Both the position numbers and the translations under genes were made by a program. DNA of 64,000 nt, from positions 1 through 64,000 of the forward strand of contig CAZYBU010000001.1 of NCBI GenBank assembly GCA_964645775.1. The letters are read 5' to 3'. This stretch comes from CAZYBU01 sp964645775 (GTDB lineage: Bacteria; Spirochaetota; UBA4802; UBA5550). Positions 43,007 through 52,478 of this stretch are shown piece by piece. Below the pieces are notes generated by a model. The model was given only the letters and a program-made list of their open reading frames with translations, made no database searches and was not told the origin of the DNA. Within the stretch, counting starts at the first letter, position 1. Each line of letters opens with the position of its first letter.

Positions 43007-43966
43007 TTAGTTAGTGACTTCTTTGATTGCTTTTTCAAGCTTCTCAACATTGGCTTCGTAGATTTCCTTAGTTACAGGAACATAACCAACATCTTTAATA
43101 AGATCAGAGCCCGTTTGTTTAATGTAAAAACGAACGTATTCTCGAACAGTAGGTTTTTTCAGGGCACTCTTCTTAACATAGATGAACAGAGGTCGAGAAA
43201 GAGGCTTATAGCTTCCGTCAAGAGCAGTTGCCATCGATGGGCCAACACCATTAACTTTAAGCGCCTTGAGTTTGTCTTCGTTTTCCAGGTAATATGCCAT
43301 ACCAAAATATCCCATGGCATGTTTGGAATTCTGAATGGCATTTACGATAGTGTTGTCCTGCTCGGTCTTTTGGTAATCAGAACGTGAAGACTTTTCTTTG
43401 CCAACGATTTTTTTGGTAAAATAATCGAAGGTACCTGATGCAGCGGTTGGACCGTAAAGTTCGAGTTTAGCATCGGGCCATTGGGGATCTACATCGCTCC
43501 ACTTCTGGGCGGGGTTTTCAGGCTGCCAGATCTTCTTGAGTTGTTCAACAGTGACATCTGATACCGGATTGTCCGGGTTTACCACGATTGAAATGGCATC
43601 TGTTGCTACCCGAAATTCAAGAACATCATCCCCTTTTTCTTGAACGGCTGAAACTTCTCCATCTTTGATTTTCCGACTTGAGTTATTAATGTCGGTTTTT
43701 CCGGGAATAAAGAAGTTCTTGAACCCGCCGCCGGAACCGGTTGAACGAACCGGAATCGTTACATCGGGGTGAAGTTTGGAAAATTCTTCGGCAATCGCAG
43801 AGGTTACAGGGTAAACCGTGCTGCTCCCTGCAATTTCTATGGTGCCCGAAAGTTTTTCACTACTCGCGTCTTTCATGCCGCCACAGGATATGAACGCTAA
43901 TGCAATTGAAACAATGCTTATAAGGGTCAGATTCCGCATTGCTTTTGCAGATGTGAATAATCTCAT
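43007..43966 (-). CDS. pstS: Phosphate-binding lipoprotein PstS
   Basis: 319-aa solute-binding protein with a lipobox LAFISC (Cys28). The phosphate-binding loops AGSSTVYPVT, RSTGSGGGFKNF, DINNSSRKI and GPTAASGTFDYF are visible. It captures phosphate in the periplasm for PstCA. GGAGG precedes the ATG. No clear Pho box was identified in the upstream 257 nt (43967-44223), which contains no gene. Confidence 0.95.
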   Translation of the reverse strand: MRLFTSAKAMRNLTLISIVSIALAFISCGGMKDASSEKLSGTIEIAGSSTVYPVTSAIAEEFSKLHPDVTIPVRSTGSGGGFKNFFIPGKTDINNSSRKIKDGEVSAVQEKGDDVLEFRVATDAISIVVNPDNPVSDVTVEQLKKIWQPENPAQKWSDVDPQWPDAKLELYGPTAASGTFDYFTKKIVGKEKSSRSDYQKTEQDNTIVNAIQNSKHAMGYFGMAYYLENEDKLKALKVNGVGPSMATALDGSYKPLSRPLFIYVKKSALKKPTVREYVRFYIKQTGSDLIKDVGYVPVTKEIYEANVEKLEKAIKEVTN

Positions 43967-44223
43967 CTGTAAAGTCCTCCGTAAATTTAAAATAGTATGT
44001 ATCCAGATGTGAAAAAAACAAATCCAGATATATAGCAGATTACTAGTGGCGGGATATTAAGAAATTATAAAGGAATCTTATTTCAATTGTAAATAATTGC
44101 TCCTGTTGTCTGCGAATAGAAGTATGTGTTCTGAAGCCAGAATAGCAAACCGATCCGCACTTCGAATAACAAAAGTATGACCAGGCATGAAGAGCGGGAT
44201 CAGTACTGACGACAGGTTTTTTC

Positions 44224-45558
44224 TTAGAAGAGAAGGTCCAAAGTCTGACCTATGGTCCTGACCGCTGAAAGCTCACCCTGAAAGGCAGAACTTTTCGCTG
44301 TTTGAAGATCGCCCTCGGAGATGATGACCCTTTTAAAACCGGCGTGACGGAACTCCTGAAGCCTGCGGTTCACTTGGCTCACGGGCCGTACCTCACCGGA
44401 AAGGGATATCTCACCCAGGAGACCTGTCCCCTCAGGGACCGGAAGGTTCTTAAGACTGGAAGTAATGGCGACGGCAACAGCCAGGTCAGCTGCTGTTTCA
44501 TGGATTTGCAGGCCGCCGGCGATGTTGATAAAGATATCAAAGGAAGAGAGTTTTACGCCGGCGTGTTTTTCCAGAACAGCGGCGAGGATTATGACCCGGT
44601 TCAGGTCAATCCCGTCCGACATGCGCCTGGGATTCGGGAAAGAGGTGAAATTTACAAGGCTCTGGACCTCAACGAGTAGAGAGCGGCTCCCCTCTATGAC
44701 CGAGGAGACGGCATGGCCCGGGGAGTCTCCGTCGTAAGGATTAAGAAACAGACTGGATCTCTCTTCCACCTCCTCCAGGCCCTGGCCGGTCATGCGAAAA
44801 AGGCCGATTTCATTTACCGAACCGTACCGGTTCTTGAAGGCCCGTAGAATTCGATAATCGCGGTTAAAGTCCCCCTCGAAGTATAAAACCGTGTCCACCA
44901 GATGTTCCAGTACCTTGGGGCCGGCGATTGTACCTTCCTTGGTGATATGGCCCACGAGGAAGACGGTCAACCCTCTTGCTTTGGCGAAATCGGACAGACG
45001 TGAAGCGCAATCTCGTATCTGGGAAACGGAACCGGCCGAGGATGGGATATCACCCGATGTGAGGGTCTGGATGGAATCGATCACGAGGTAGGATGGTGTA
45101 TCCTTCTCCATGAGGGCAAGGAGAGAGTCCAGGGATGTGGAAACCGTGATGTCAATATCCTTCATGGAGAGTCCCAGTCGTTCCGCCCGGGAACGGATCT
45201 GGGCGGGGGATTCCTCCCCCGATACGTAAAGGCCTCCAAGACGGTCAATAACCTGGAGCGCTATGGTCGATTTTCCGATTCCGGGTTCACCACCGATCAG
45301 AAGAACGGAACCGGGAACAATCCCTCCTCCGCAGATGAGGTCAAATTCGCTTATACCGGTACGTACCCTTTTATGTTCCGAACCGGATATTTCGGAAAGG
45401 GGCTTTTTCTCCGCCCGGGGCGTGCTTCCGGTGGATGAAGGTTTTCTGGTTTCCTGGAGTAACGTATTCCATTGGCCGCACGACGGACACTGTCCCGACC
45501 ATTTCGGATAATCGCTGCCGCATGAGGTGCAGATGTAGAGGGTTTTCTGTTTGGCCAT
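44224..45558 (-). CDS. radA: DNA repair protein RadA
   Basis: 444-aa RecA-like branch-migration protein. It has an N-terminal zinc finger (CTSCGSDYPKWSGQCPSCG), Walker A GGEPGIGKST, the RadA-specific KNRYG motif (KNRYGSVNEIG) and a C-terminal Lon-protease-like domain. The length is typical. Its start overlaps the stop of the mlaD-like gene by one base (TAATG). Confidence 0.95.
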   Translation of the reverse strand: MAKQKTLYICTSCGSDYPKWSGQCPSCGQWNTLLQETRKPSSTGSTPRAEKKPLSEISGSEHKRVRTGISEFDLICGGGIVPGSVLLIGGEPGIGKSTIALQVIDRLGGLYVSGEESPAQIRSRAERLGLSMKDIDITVSTSLDSLLALMEKDTPSYLVIDSIQTLTSGDIPSSAGSVSQIRDCASRLSDFAKARGLTVFLVGHITKEGTIAGPKVLEHLVDTVLYFEGDFNRDYRILRAFKNRYGSVNEIGLFRMTGQGLEEVEERSSLFLNPYDGDSPGHAVSSVIEGSRSLLVEVQSLVNFTSFPNPRRMSDGIDLNRVIILAAVLEKHAGVKLSSFDIFINIAGGLQIHETAADLAVAVAITSSLKNLPVPEGTGLLGEISLSGEVRPVSQVNRRLQEFRHAGFKRVIISEGDLQTAKSSAFQGELSAVRTIGQTLDLLF

Positions 45559-46436
45559 TACCGCTCTTCTTGTTTAAAGAAGAGTTTGGATGGGTTCTTT
45601 TTCAGTATTTTGAAGAGGTCCTTGGCGTAGATTGAAGCGTCTTTCAGGTTGTTGTAGATGTCCTCTTCAACCAGAAGTTTGCCCATTGTACCTCTCCCCT
45701 GTTCGAGACGGAAAACGATCTTATTCAGGTTACTGGAAATCTGGGAGAGATTTTTAAGGGTTATGTTAATCTCTTCCTTGTTCTGTTCCGTCAGATCGGC
45801 AACGTTCGTGGAGGTACGGTTAAGCTGTGTCATAAGAACGGCGATCTGGGTGTTCAACAGGGTTACCATCTTCTTGACACCCATAATACTCATGCGGACG
45901 TCCTGGCGGTTCTCGTCAGCGATATTGTTCAGATTTTCAACAAAGTGCTTGGAATTTTGGAATATCTCGGCCAGCATTTCACCTCCGCTTTCATCCTGCA
46001 TAAAGGATTGGAAGGTAAGCATCATCTGGTCGAAACTGGCCGGATCAATACCATAGACCTTGTCCCCGTCATGAAGAAACTCCTCTACCTCCGTGGCAGG
46101 AGGGACAAAGACGTTAATGTATTTTTCCCCGATCATTCCGGAAGTGAATATAGCAAAACGGGATGTCTTGATAAGCCTGTACTTGTTGTCGATCCAGACG
46201 GTGACAACGCTTTTCTCGCCGGATTGGCTGATGTCTCTTACTTGACCTATACGGATGCCGCCCGCGATTTTAACAGGGGCGCCAACCCGCAGGTCATTGA
46301 GAAAGCCATAGTAGATTTTCAGTTCATAACCGGTCTTGTTGATATTAACACGGGCTAGAATGGCAACGATAATTATCAAAACCGTAAAACTGACAGTGGT
46401 CATCAGACCGACTCTGGCTTCATTTGTTAGTTTCAT
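45558..46436 (-). CDS. mlaD: MCE-domain protein, MlaD-like
   Basis: 292-aa protein with one N-terminal membrane helix (about residues 10-28), an MCE domain (YYGFLNDLRVGAPVKIAGG; IGQVRDI; TSGMIGEKYINVF) and a long helical C-terminus. MlaD-type proteins bind lipid in the periplasm as part of an Mla/MCE lipid transporter. The usual mlaE and mlaF partners are not next to it. AGGAG precedes the ATG. It shares a transcript with radA. Confidence 0.85.
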   Translation of the reverse strand: MKLTNEARVGLMTTVSFTVLIIIVAILARVNINKTGYELKIYYGFLNDLRVGAPVKIAGGIRIGQVRDISQSGEKSVVTVWIDNKYRLIKTSRFAIFTSGMIGEKYINVFVPPATEVEEFLHDGDKVYGIDPASFDQMMLTFQSFMQDESGGEMLAEIFQNSKHFVENLNNIADENRQDVRMSIMGVKKMVTLLNTQIAVLMTQLNRTSTNVADLTEQNKEEINITLKNLSQISSNLNKIVFRLEQGRGTMGKLLVEEDIYNNLKDASIYAKDLFKILKKNPSKLFFKQEER

Positions 46437-46637
46437 ATAATTAAGACTCCTGATTCAGCCATACTGGACTCAGTAACTCAGTGGCTTCAGTTAATCAAGT
46501 AAAATAGTTGCTTTCAACTGATAATACACTCAATACTTTTTACTTGTGTTTTTACATGCCGACTTAGCACTATGACCTGGAAAGGGTATATTGAAAAAGA
46601 TGGCCCCTGGCCTTTACATATTATTAAGGATAGTACT

Positions 46638-48266
46638 ATGAAATTTAGTGAAATTGACCTCGATCCCCGCATCATGGTGGGGGTGGAGAATGCCGGTTTT
46701 GAAGAATGCATGCCTGTTCAGGAAGAGACATTTATCCATGCCCTTAAAGGTAAGGATGTCCTTGTGCAGTCCCAGACCGGTTCCGGGAAAACCGCAGCTT
46801 TTATCGTCACCATTCTCAATAATCTTTTAAAATGTGAAAAAAACCGAAAGGCGCTGATTCTGGCGCCAACCCGGGAACTCGCACTTCAAATTGAGAAGGA
46901 CGCTAAAACCCTTTCAAAGGGATTTGATTTAACTATAGGGACCTTTTATGGCGGAGTGGGATACGGAAAGCAGGAGGATCTACTGGTAAAGGGAGTCGAT
47001 ATTGTTATAGGGACTCCTGGACGGCTGATTGATTTTATAACTCAGAAGAAACTGAAAATCAATGATGTCGGTATCCTGGTCATTGATGAAGCGGACCGAC
47101 TCTTTGACATGGGTTTCTTGCCTGACATTAAAAGAATTGTTAGAAAGCTTCCGCCCCTCCAGGAGCGCCAGACCATGCTCTTCAGCGCCACCCTGAGTGA
47201 ACGGGTCCGTGAACTTGCGTCTCAGGACATGAACAACCCGGAGAAAATTCTTCTTAATCCGGATCAGATTTATGTGGATAACATCGATCAGATTATCTAC
47301 CATGTGAGCAGGGAAGAGAAGATGAAGTTTCTCCTCGGTCTTCTGAAGAACGAGGCGCCGACTAATGCTATCATATTCACCAATACCAAAAGAAAGGCGG
47401 AAGAAGTAGCCCGGCGTCTGAAAATGAACGGATATCACTGTGAATTTATAATTGGTGACCTTCCCCAGATGAAGAGACTTAAGATCATCGAAAACGTGAA
47501 GAATGGCAGCACTCCCTTTCTTATAGCCACCGACGTGGCTGCCCGGGGGCTCCATGTCGATGACCTGGAGATGGTCGTTAATTATGATCTTCCTGAGCAT
47601 ATTGAAAATTATGTTCACAGGATCGGGAGAACGGCCCGGGCCGGTAAGACAGGGAAGGCAATAACCCTTGTGGATGAAAGGCTGGTTTACAACCTGCCGG
47701 ATGTGGAGCGATTCATTGACATGAAAATTCCGGTGGGATGGTTTGATGACGATTATCTGGTGGCAGACAAAAGTTCCGGCCGCAGGTCCGGACGGGAAGG
47801 AGACCGCCATGGAAGATCCGCTCCCCGGAGGAGGAGTGGTTCAACTACCGGCGGTAAATCACGTCGTCCGCAGGAGGGAAGAAGTTCCTCCAGGAAGGAG
47901 AGGAAGGAGAGGACGGAGAGAATGCCTTCCGGAGAGCAACAGGGAGCCCATGAAAATAAACGGAAACCTGTTGAGGTTACGGCCGGAGAGAAAAAGCAGT
48001 ACGCTGAAAAAAAAGCCCCGGCTTCAGGAACTTCCAGGAAAGGACAGAGTAATAATAGTTCCCGCAGGCGACCGGACCAGAAGAGTGAATCGGGCAGAAA
48101 AGGCGAAGCCAGGGAGCAAACCGCGCCTCCGAAAAAGAAGGACATGGATTCACGTATAAAGTATTATGAGGAGAAATATGGAGAAGAATTCCGGGTAAAA
48201 AAAGATTTTGGTGAAGAACCGGATAAGGGATTGTTTTCCAAAATACGGAAAATCTTTCAAAAATAA
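46638..48266 (+). CDS. DEAD-box RNA helicase
   Basis: 542-aa helicase, RhlE/RhlB-like. The motifs are QTGSGKTA (I), PTRELA (Ia), TPGR (Ib), DEAD (II), SAT (III), ATDVAARGLHV (V) and HRIGRTARAG (VI). The core ends near residue 375; a 160-residue Arg/Lys/Ser/Gly-rich low-complexity tail follows, as in RNA-binding tails of CsdA/RhlE-type proteins, then a short helical end. The ATG at 46638 with AAGGA is preferred over one 66 nt upstream. It ends stop-to-stop with the converging gene. Confidence 0.92.
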   Translation: MKFSEIDLDPRIMVGVENAGFEECMPVQEETFIHALKGKDVLVQSQTGSGKTAAFIVTILNNLLKCEKNRKALILAPTRELALQIEKDAKTLSKGFDLTIGTFYGGVGYGKQEDLLVKGVDIVIGTPGRLIDFITQKKLKINDVGILVIDEADRLFDMGFLPDIKRIVRKLPPLQERQTMLFSATLSERVRELASQDMNNPEKILLNPDQIYVDNIDQIIYHVSREEKMKFLLGLLKNEAPTNAIIFTNTKRKAEEVARRLKMNGYHCEFIIGDLPQMKRLKIIENVKNGSTPFLIATDVAARGLHVDDLEMVVNYDLPEHIENYVHRIGRTARAGKTGKAITLVDERLVYNLPDVERFIDMKIPVGWFDDDYLVADKSSGRRSGREGDRHGRSAPRRRSGSTTGGKSRRPQEGRSSSRKERKERTERMPSGEQQGAHENKRKPVEVTAGEKKQYAEKKAPASGTSRKGQSNNSSRRRPDQKSESGRKGEAREQTAPPKKKDMDSRIKYYEEKYGEEFRVKKDFGEEPDKGLFSKIRKIFQK

Positions 48267-51200
48267 TTACTTCCTGACCTGCAACCGGATAAATGCGCTT
48301 TCCGCCCTCCTGAGCCTGTTGCTGAAGGTGTAAAATTCTGGATACTCTTCCACCGGTATCTTCATTTTGTGTATGCGAACAAGCCGGCTGCAGGTGAGCA
48401 GCAGGCTTCCCTTCTCCTTCTCGCATTTGACCTGGAAACGCCCGAAACTCTTTCTTTCTTCAGCTTCATGTTCAAGGCTGCTGTTTTCATATATCTTCGG
48501 AAGATGGATATGTATCATATCTTCCCTGTTTCTGGGTTGTGTCAGATAAAGGTCCCCGTTACGGTTCTCCCTTTCCGCCAGGGCCGTTGTCGGACTCGCT
48601 TCCGGAAAAGGTTGCAGTATAAGCTCATCATGAACTACTTGAAGGTACCCTGGGAGTATCCCTTCCATGCGAATAATCAGGGGATACGGTTCCCCTTTCG
48701 TGGTAAGGGAAAGATTCCGGAGAAGGGCCGAAGGAAAGATGGTCCGCGTCATTTTCTGGACAGGAATCACCCGGTCTTTCATCGATTCCAGTTTTTCGCG
48801 ATCGGAGGCGTATTCACCTGACAGGCGTAGTTCCGTCGTAAAGCTTACGTTTTCTGCTTTTCCTATTTGGACATGACTCAGGCTTTTCCAGAGGTCGCCT
48901 TTACCGTCGGGAAGTTTTGTTTCCCAGGGTGGCCCTTTACCGAGGATAAGAGCAGGTGCCTTCCGATAGGGGAAGGAAATCTCACCACTCCTGAGGTCGG
49001 ACCGGGTAAAGTCCAGCCAGATAGATTTACCTTTACCAGGGGTTACGCGAAGAAAGAGTGAGTTGTAGGTCCTTGGAAGGAGCGGGTCTGAGAGTGGAAA
49101 ATTTCTCTCTCCGGCCAGAACCGGCTGGGATGATATTCCCTCCCTTTTAAGAAGTTCCCTGCAGAGAAGCGCCTTCTCCCGGATGGAACAGTTGCGGGTG
49201 TGGAGGCAGTTATTAAGATTAACCGGATCATAAAGATCCGATTCCCTCAGCCGGTAATTGCGGGAGACCGCTTCGTATATCATCTTTACTTTATCTTGAG
49301 AAGTTCCGGTCTCCGCCGGTAGGTAGATCGGTGTATCAGGGGAAAGGCCTCTGTACCAGGCCCCCAGATCTGATTCGTCCTCCAGTGTGGAAAAAGCGAA
49401 CCATGGGAGTCGGTTCTCTGGTGCGCCTCCATGGGGTTCTTTGTCCAGAGCGGGGAGGTTCCGTGCCTGAAGGTGGACCATCTCTCTTCCCTCATTAAAA
49501 GAGTTTTTTCTGATCAGGGAAGAGGAGTGCCATACACGTAGAGGAAAACCCTCCGGGGCCAGTATACGGACAGAGGCATTTGTGACTGATTCGTAAAAGT
49601 TTTGAATCCGCGTGGGGCCCTCGGCGAAAAGGAGAGAATCTGTTGGAAAGGATAGGGGATTATTGACGATGCAGGCTACGTGAATAATGGAACCGGGAAC
49701 CAGGCCTGAAAGATGGAGGATCCTGTTATGACCCGCGCCGCTTCCCGGGAAGGATTCGCGGACAGTCCCGTCCCGCAGGAGGATTTCGGCATGAAGCACA
49801 TCACGGTCCTCTCCTCCTGGAAGTCTGTATTCACCGTAACGATTAATCCCCTCCTCGTTCTTTACATATATTAGTTCCCTCCGATAAAGCCGGCTGCTTC
49901 CGTCCCTGTTCAGAATAATAACCAGGTCCCTTGTAAGTACTTCGACAGGGTCTTCTCCCATGACCCGCTGGAAGAGCTCGCGATTGAGATTTATCTCTTT
50001 CGGCAGAAGACCTTTCATGTCCGCCTTTAATCGGTTACTGGAGAGATAATTGATATAGTCCTTCATGTTTTGCAGGGAAGGATTTATGGATACCATCTTT
50101 TTCCAGTACATTACCGGATCCTCTCCTGTTTCGAGGGAGAGGACGCCCATGAGGTAATAGAGGGAGGGGAGATTTCTTCGGGCGAGTTCCTTGAACAGAT
50201 ATTTCCGGGCGTGGTCGTGCATCTTTGAATGCAGGTAGATATTTACGACCTGTTCATCGGGAAGTTCCCGGTGAGCGTATTGGTCAAGAAGATTTCGCGC
50301 TTCATCCAGTCGACCTTTTTGAAGGAGAGCCTTCAGAATCGCTACGAGTTCTTCCCGGGAGAAGTCTTTTTCCAGCAGGTTGAGGCCTTCACGGAGCCAG
50401 GCAGGATCATGATCGCTGAGGAGCTTTTTATAACGGAGCTTATTAATGAGAAGGGACCGCGGAAAGGTCTTTTCCAGCATTTTCTTTATTTTTTCCAGAG
50501 GAAGGTCAAGATTGTTCTCCAGACAGAGGTCAACCAGGTCGTGGTAGAGGGGGTAGTAGCCAGGTTGTTTGTCCAGTACGGCCATCCCTTCTTTCAGGCC
50601 ACGGATCACTTCCCCCTCTTCCAGTGATTCCAGAGCCTGAAGGTGGCCGGTGTGGGGGTTGGCAGGATACCATTTTGCAAGGCCCGCAATGAGTCTGCGT
50701 CCCAGATCTCCACTCCAGAGTTCTCCCAGGTTTTCGCGGTGAATAAAAAGGTGATCCGCGAGCTGCAGGTCCGTAAGGGGAGATCGGTTCTTCTCTTCCA
50801 TGAGGGGCCCGATGGAAGAGAAGCTTCCCAAAGCCATGAGTGTTTCGCTTTCCAGTCGCCCCTTCCAGTGGGAGGGCAGGTTCGCATTGCGGATTTCGTC
50901 AAAAATAAAGGGGGAAATCTCCTCCGCAGAGATTTTTCCCATTATCTCCCTGGAACCCTTCATCCTGATAAGCTTCCCGTCGGCGTCGGTGGCGAGGCAT
51001 TTTATCTTCCAGAGGTCGCGGGCTTCGATTTTTATCATCAGTTGCGCCGACCCGCTCCCCTTAAAATTCAGGATACGCAGGCCCATCCTGCCATGGCCGG
51101 TATTATCCAGAATAGTTTCCCCGTTCAGGAATACGCGGTACCGGCAGGGTGAATAAATACGGATATTCGCCTCGCCATCCAGGGTAATTACGCGTGACAG

Positions 51201-51770
51201 GTATGCTACTCCCGAGGAGGGGTAAAGAAACCGGTTAAGATGGATGTATCCGTCATGACCGGGACGAAGAATCATCCAGGAATCTGCCCTGGTGTCCGGT
51301 TCTGTCAATTCCGGTGAAAAAGGGTGGTCGATGTCGCCTGAGCCGTATCGGAAAAAGGGTCCCTTTACCCTCCAGAAGGCGAAGCTCTCTCTGATCGGTT
51401 GACCGGAACTTTTCTCATGGAAAAATCGGAGCCGAAAGGGTTCATAATGATCGAGAATCCAGTGTAGACGACTCCGGTCTTCCGCCTTCCTGGCTGCTCT
51501 GATCAGAAGGTTGAACAGAGCATCGATCCGTTCAGCTCCGAATATTCCTGCCAGGGGCTCCATGTCGTGGAGATGGGTCAGTGTAACCGTATCCAGGGGC
51601 GAACTCCTGACCATCTCTTCCAGGATCTCCATGACGGCCGGATAATTACCCTGCAGGTAGGCTTTTCGAAGGTCCTCTTCTCTTTCCAGAGATGATGGTG
51701 GACCGGCACCCGTAGAGGAGAGAACAAGAAAGAGGAGAAGTCCTGTTAGTATCTGTTTTTTCATGGTCAT
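48267..51770 (-). CDS. Large secreted transglutaminase-like protein (DUF3857-type)
   Basis: 1167-aa protein with a signal peptide (KKQILTGLLLFLVLSSTGAG). A long helical, TPR-like N-terminal half is followed by a DUF3857-like beta domain (RELIYVKNEEGINRYGEYRL) and a transglutaminase-like fold. Its cysteine lies in NCSIREKALLCRELL, like the catalytic cysteine of the family, and WLDFT carries the usual aspartate. Where the catalytic histidine normally appears (FNH) the protein has YNS, so enzymatic activity is doubtful. Periplasmic or surface-exposed; role unknown. It starts divergently from the GNAT gene. Confidence 0.72.
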   Translation of the reverse strand: MTMKKQILTGLLLFLVLSSTGAGPPSSLEREEDLRKAYLQGNYPAVMEILEEMVRSSPLDTVTLTHLHDMEPLAGIFGAERIDALFNLLIRAARKAEDRSRLHWILDHYEPFRLRFFHEKSSGQPIRESFAFWRVKGPFFRYGSGDIDHPFSPELTEPDTRADSWMILRPGHDGYIHLNRFLYPSSGVAYLSRVITLDGEANIRIYSPCRYRVFLNGETILDNTGHGRMGLRILNFKGSGSAQLMIKIEARDLWKIKCLATDADGKLIRMKGSREIMGKISAEEISPFIFDEIRNANLPSHWKGRLESETLMALGSFSSIGPLMEEKNRSPLTDLQLADHLFIHRENLGELWSGDLGRRLIAGLAKWYPANPHTGHLQALESLEEGEVIRGLKEGMAVLDKQPGYYPLYHDLVDLCLENNLDLPLEKIKKMLEKTFPRSLLINKLRYKKLLSDHDPAWLREGLNLLEKDFSREELVAILKALLQKGRLDEARNLLDQYAHRELPDEQVVNIYLHSKMHDHARKYLFKELARRNLPSLYYLMGVLSLETGEDPVMYWKKMVSINPSLQNMKDYINYLSSNRLKADMKGLLPKEINLNRELFQRVMGEDPVEVLTRDLVIILNRDGSSRLYRRELIYVKNEEGINRYGEYRLPGGEDRDVLHAEILLRDGTVRESFPGSGAGHNRILHLSGLVPGSIIHVACIVNNPLSFPTDSLLFAEGPTRIQNFYESVTNASVRILAPEGFPLRVWHSSSLIRKNSFNEGREMVHLQARNLPALDKEPHGGAPENRLPWFAFSTLEDESDLGAWYRGLSPDTPIYLPAETGTSQDKVKMIYEAVSRNYRLRESDLYDPVNLNNCLHTRNCSIREKALLCRELLKREGISSQPVLAGERNFPLSDPLLPRTYNSLFLRVTPGKGKSIWLDFTRSDLRSGEISFPYRKAPALILGKGPPWETKLPDGKGDLWKSLSHVQIGKAENVSFTTELRLSGEYASDREKLESMKDRVIPVQKMTRTIFPSALLRNLSLTTKGEPYPLIIRMEGILPGYLQVVHDELILQPFPEASPTTALAERENRNGDLYLTQPRNREDMIHIHLPKIYENSSLEHEAEERKSFGRFQVKCEKEKGSLLLTCSRLVRIHKMKIPVEEYPEFYTFSNRLRRAESAFIRLQVRK

Positions 51771-51835
51771 TTATATGATTGATTCTGTATTATTGCCGTG
51801 AAAAAGTGAAACGTCAAACCATTTACGGAGGCTAC

Positions 51836-52318
51836 GTGGAACCTGTCACCATCATCCCCTTGAAAGATAGACCCGTATACGCGCCCATCTGCGCATGGTG
51901 GTCGTACATGGAATGGTACCTGGAAAGGGACATCCCCTTCGAGGCAAACCTTCGTTCATACCGGGCCAGGGCCCGGGTGGACCGGGTACCCATGACCCTG
52001 GTGGCCCTCCAAGGAAGTCTTCCCGCAGGCATGGTTTCTCTCAAGGAGAACGATCTCTGGACACGTAAAGACCTTAATCCCTGGCTCGCGTCTCTCCTGG
52101 TGGTCAATGAGTTCCGGGGAGAGGGTATTGGCCGGATGCTGGTTGAAGAGCTGGTCAGCCGTGCCCGGGACCTGGGTCTTGAACGAATATTTCTTTTTCT
52201 CGACAGCCGGGAGCTTGAACGCCTTGAACGCTTCTATATCACCCTGGGCTGGAGGTTCATGGAAGATGCCGTGGATAACGAGGGTCACGATACGAAGATT
52301 TTCTTCTATGATCTTTGA
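51836..52318 (+). CDS. GNAT-family N-acetyltransferase
   Basis: 160-aa acetyltransferase. The acetyl-CoA loop is VNEFRGEGIGRMLVEELVSRA, with the preceding strand PWLASLLV and the following IFLFLDSRELERLERFYITLGW. The GTG at 51836 with GGAGG just upstream is taken as start; a longer frame begins 57 nt earlier with TTG. The substrate is unknown. A 160-nt gap to the next gene contains only a short TTCAGGT-T-ACCTGAA dyad. Confidence 0.8.
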   Translation: MEPVTIIPLKDRPVYAPICAWWSYMEWYLERDIPFEANLRSYRARARVDRVPMTLVALQGSLPAGMVSLKENDLWTRKDLNPWLASLLVVNEFRGEGIGRMLVEELVSRARDLGLERIFLFLDSRELERLERFYITLGWRFMEDAVDNEGHDTKIFFYDL

Positions 52319-52478
52319 CGGAGAAATCTCTTCACACCCGGCCTCGGCGGGCTTTCTTTGAAGGCTCAATCGTTTTGTTGCGGTAGCAAAAACTAATGGA
52401 GAGGAAATCGTTTTGATCTTCCTCCGGGGCCTCATCCTCTCACTCAGGTTCGATTCCTGGATTCAGGTTACCTGAAGC

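Noticed and set aside
52440..52475. T-arm-like sequence (CAGGTTCGATTCCTGG) suggesting a tRNA
   Set aside because: No matching 5-prime acceptor half, D-arm or anticodon stem could be placed within 60-100 nt upstream; the similarity is limited to the T-arm.
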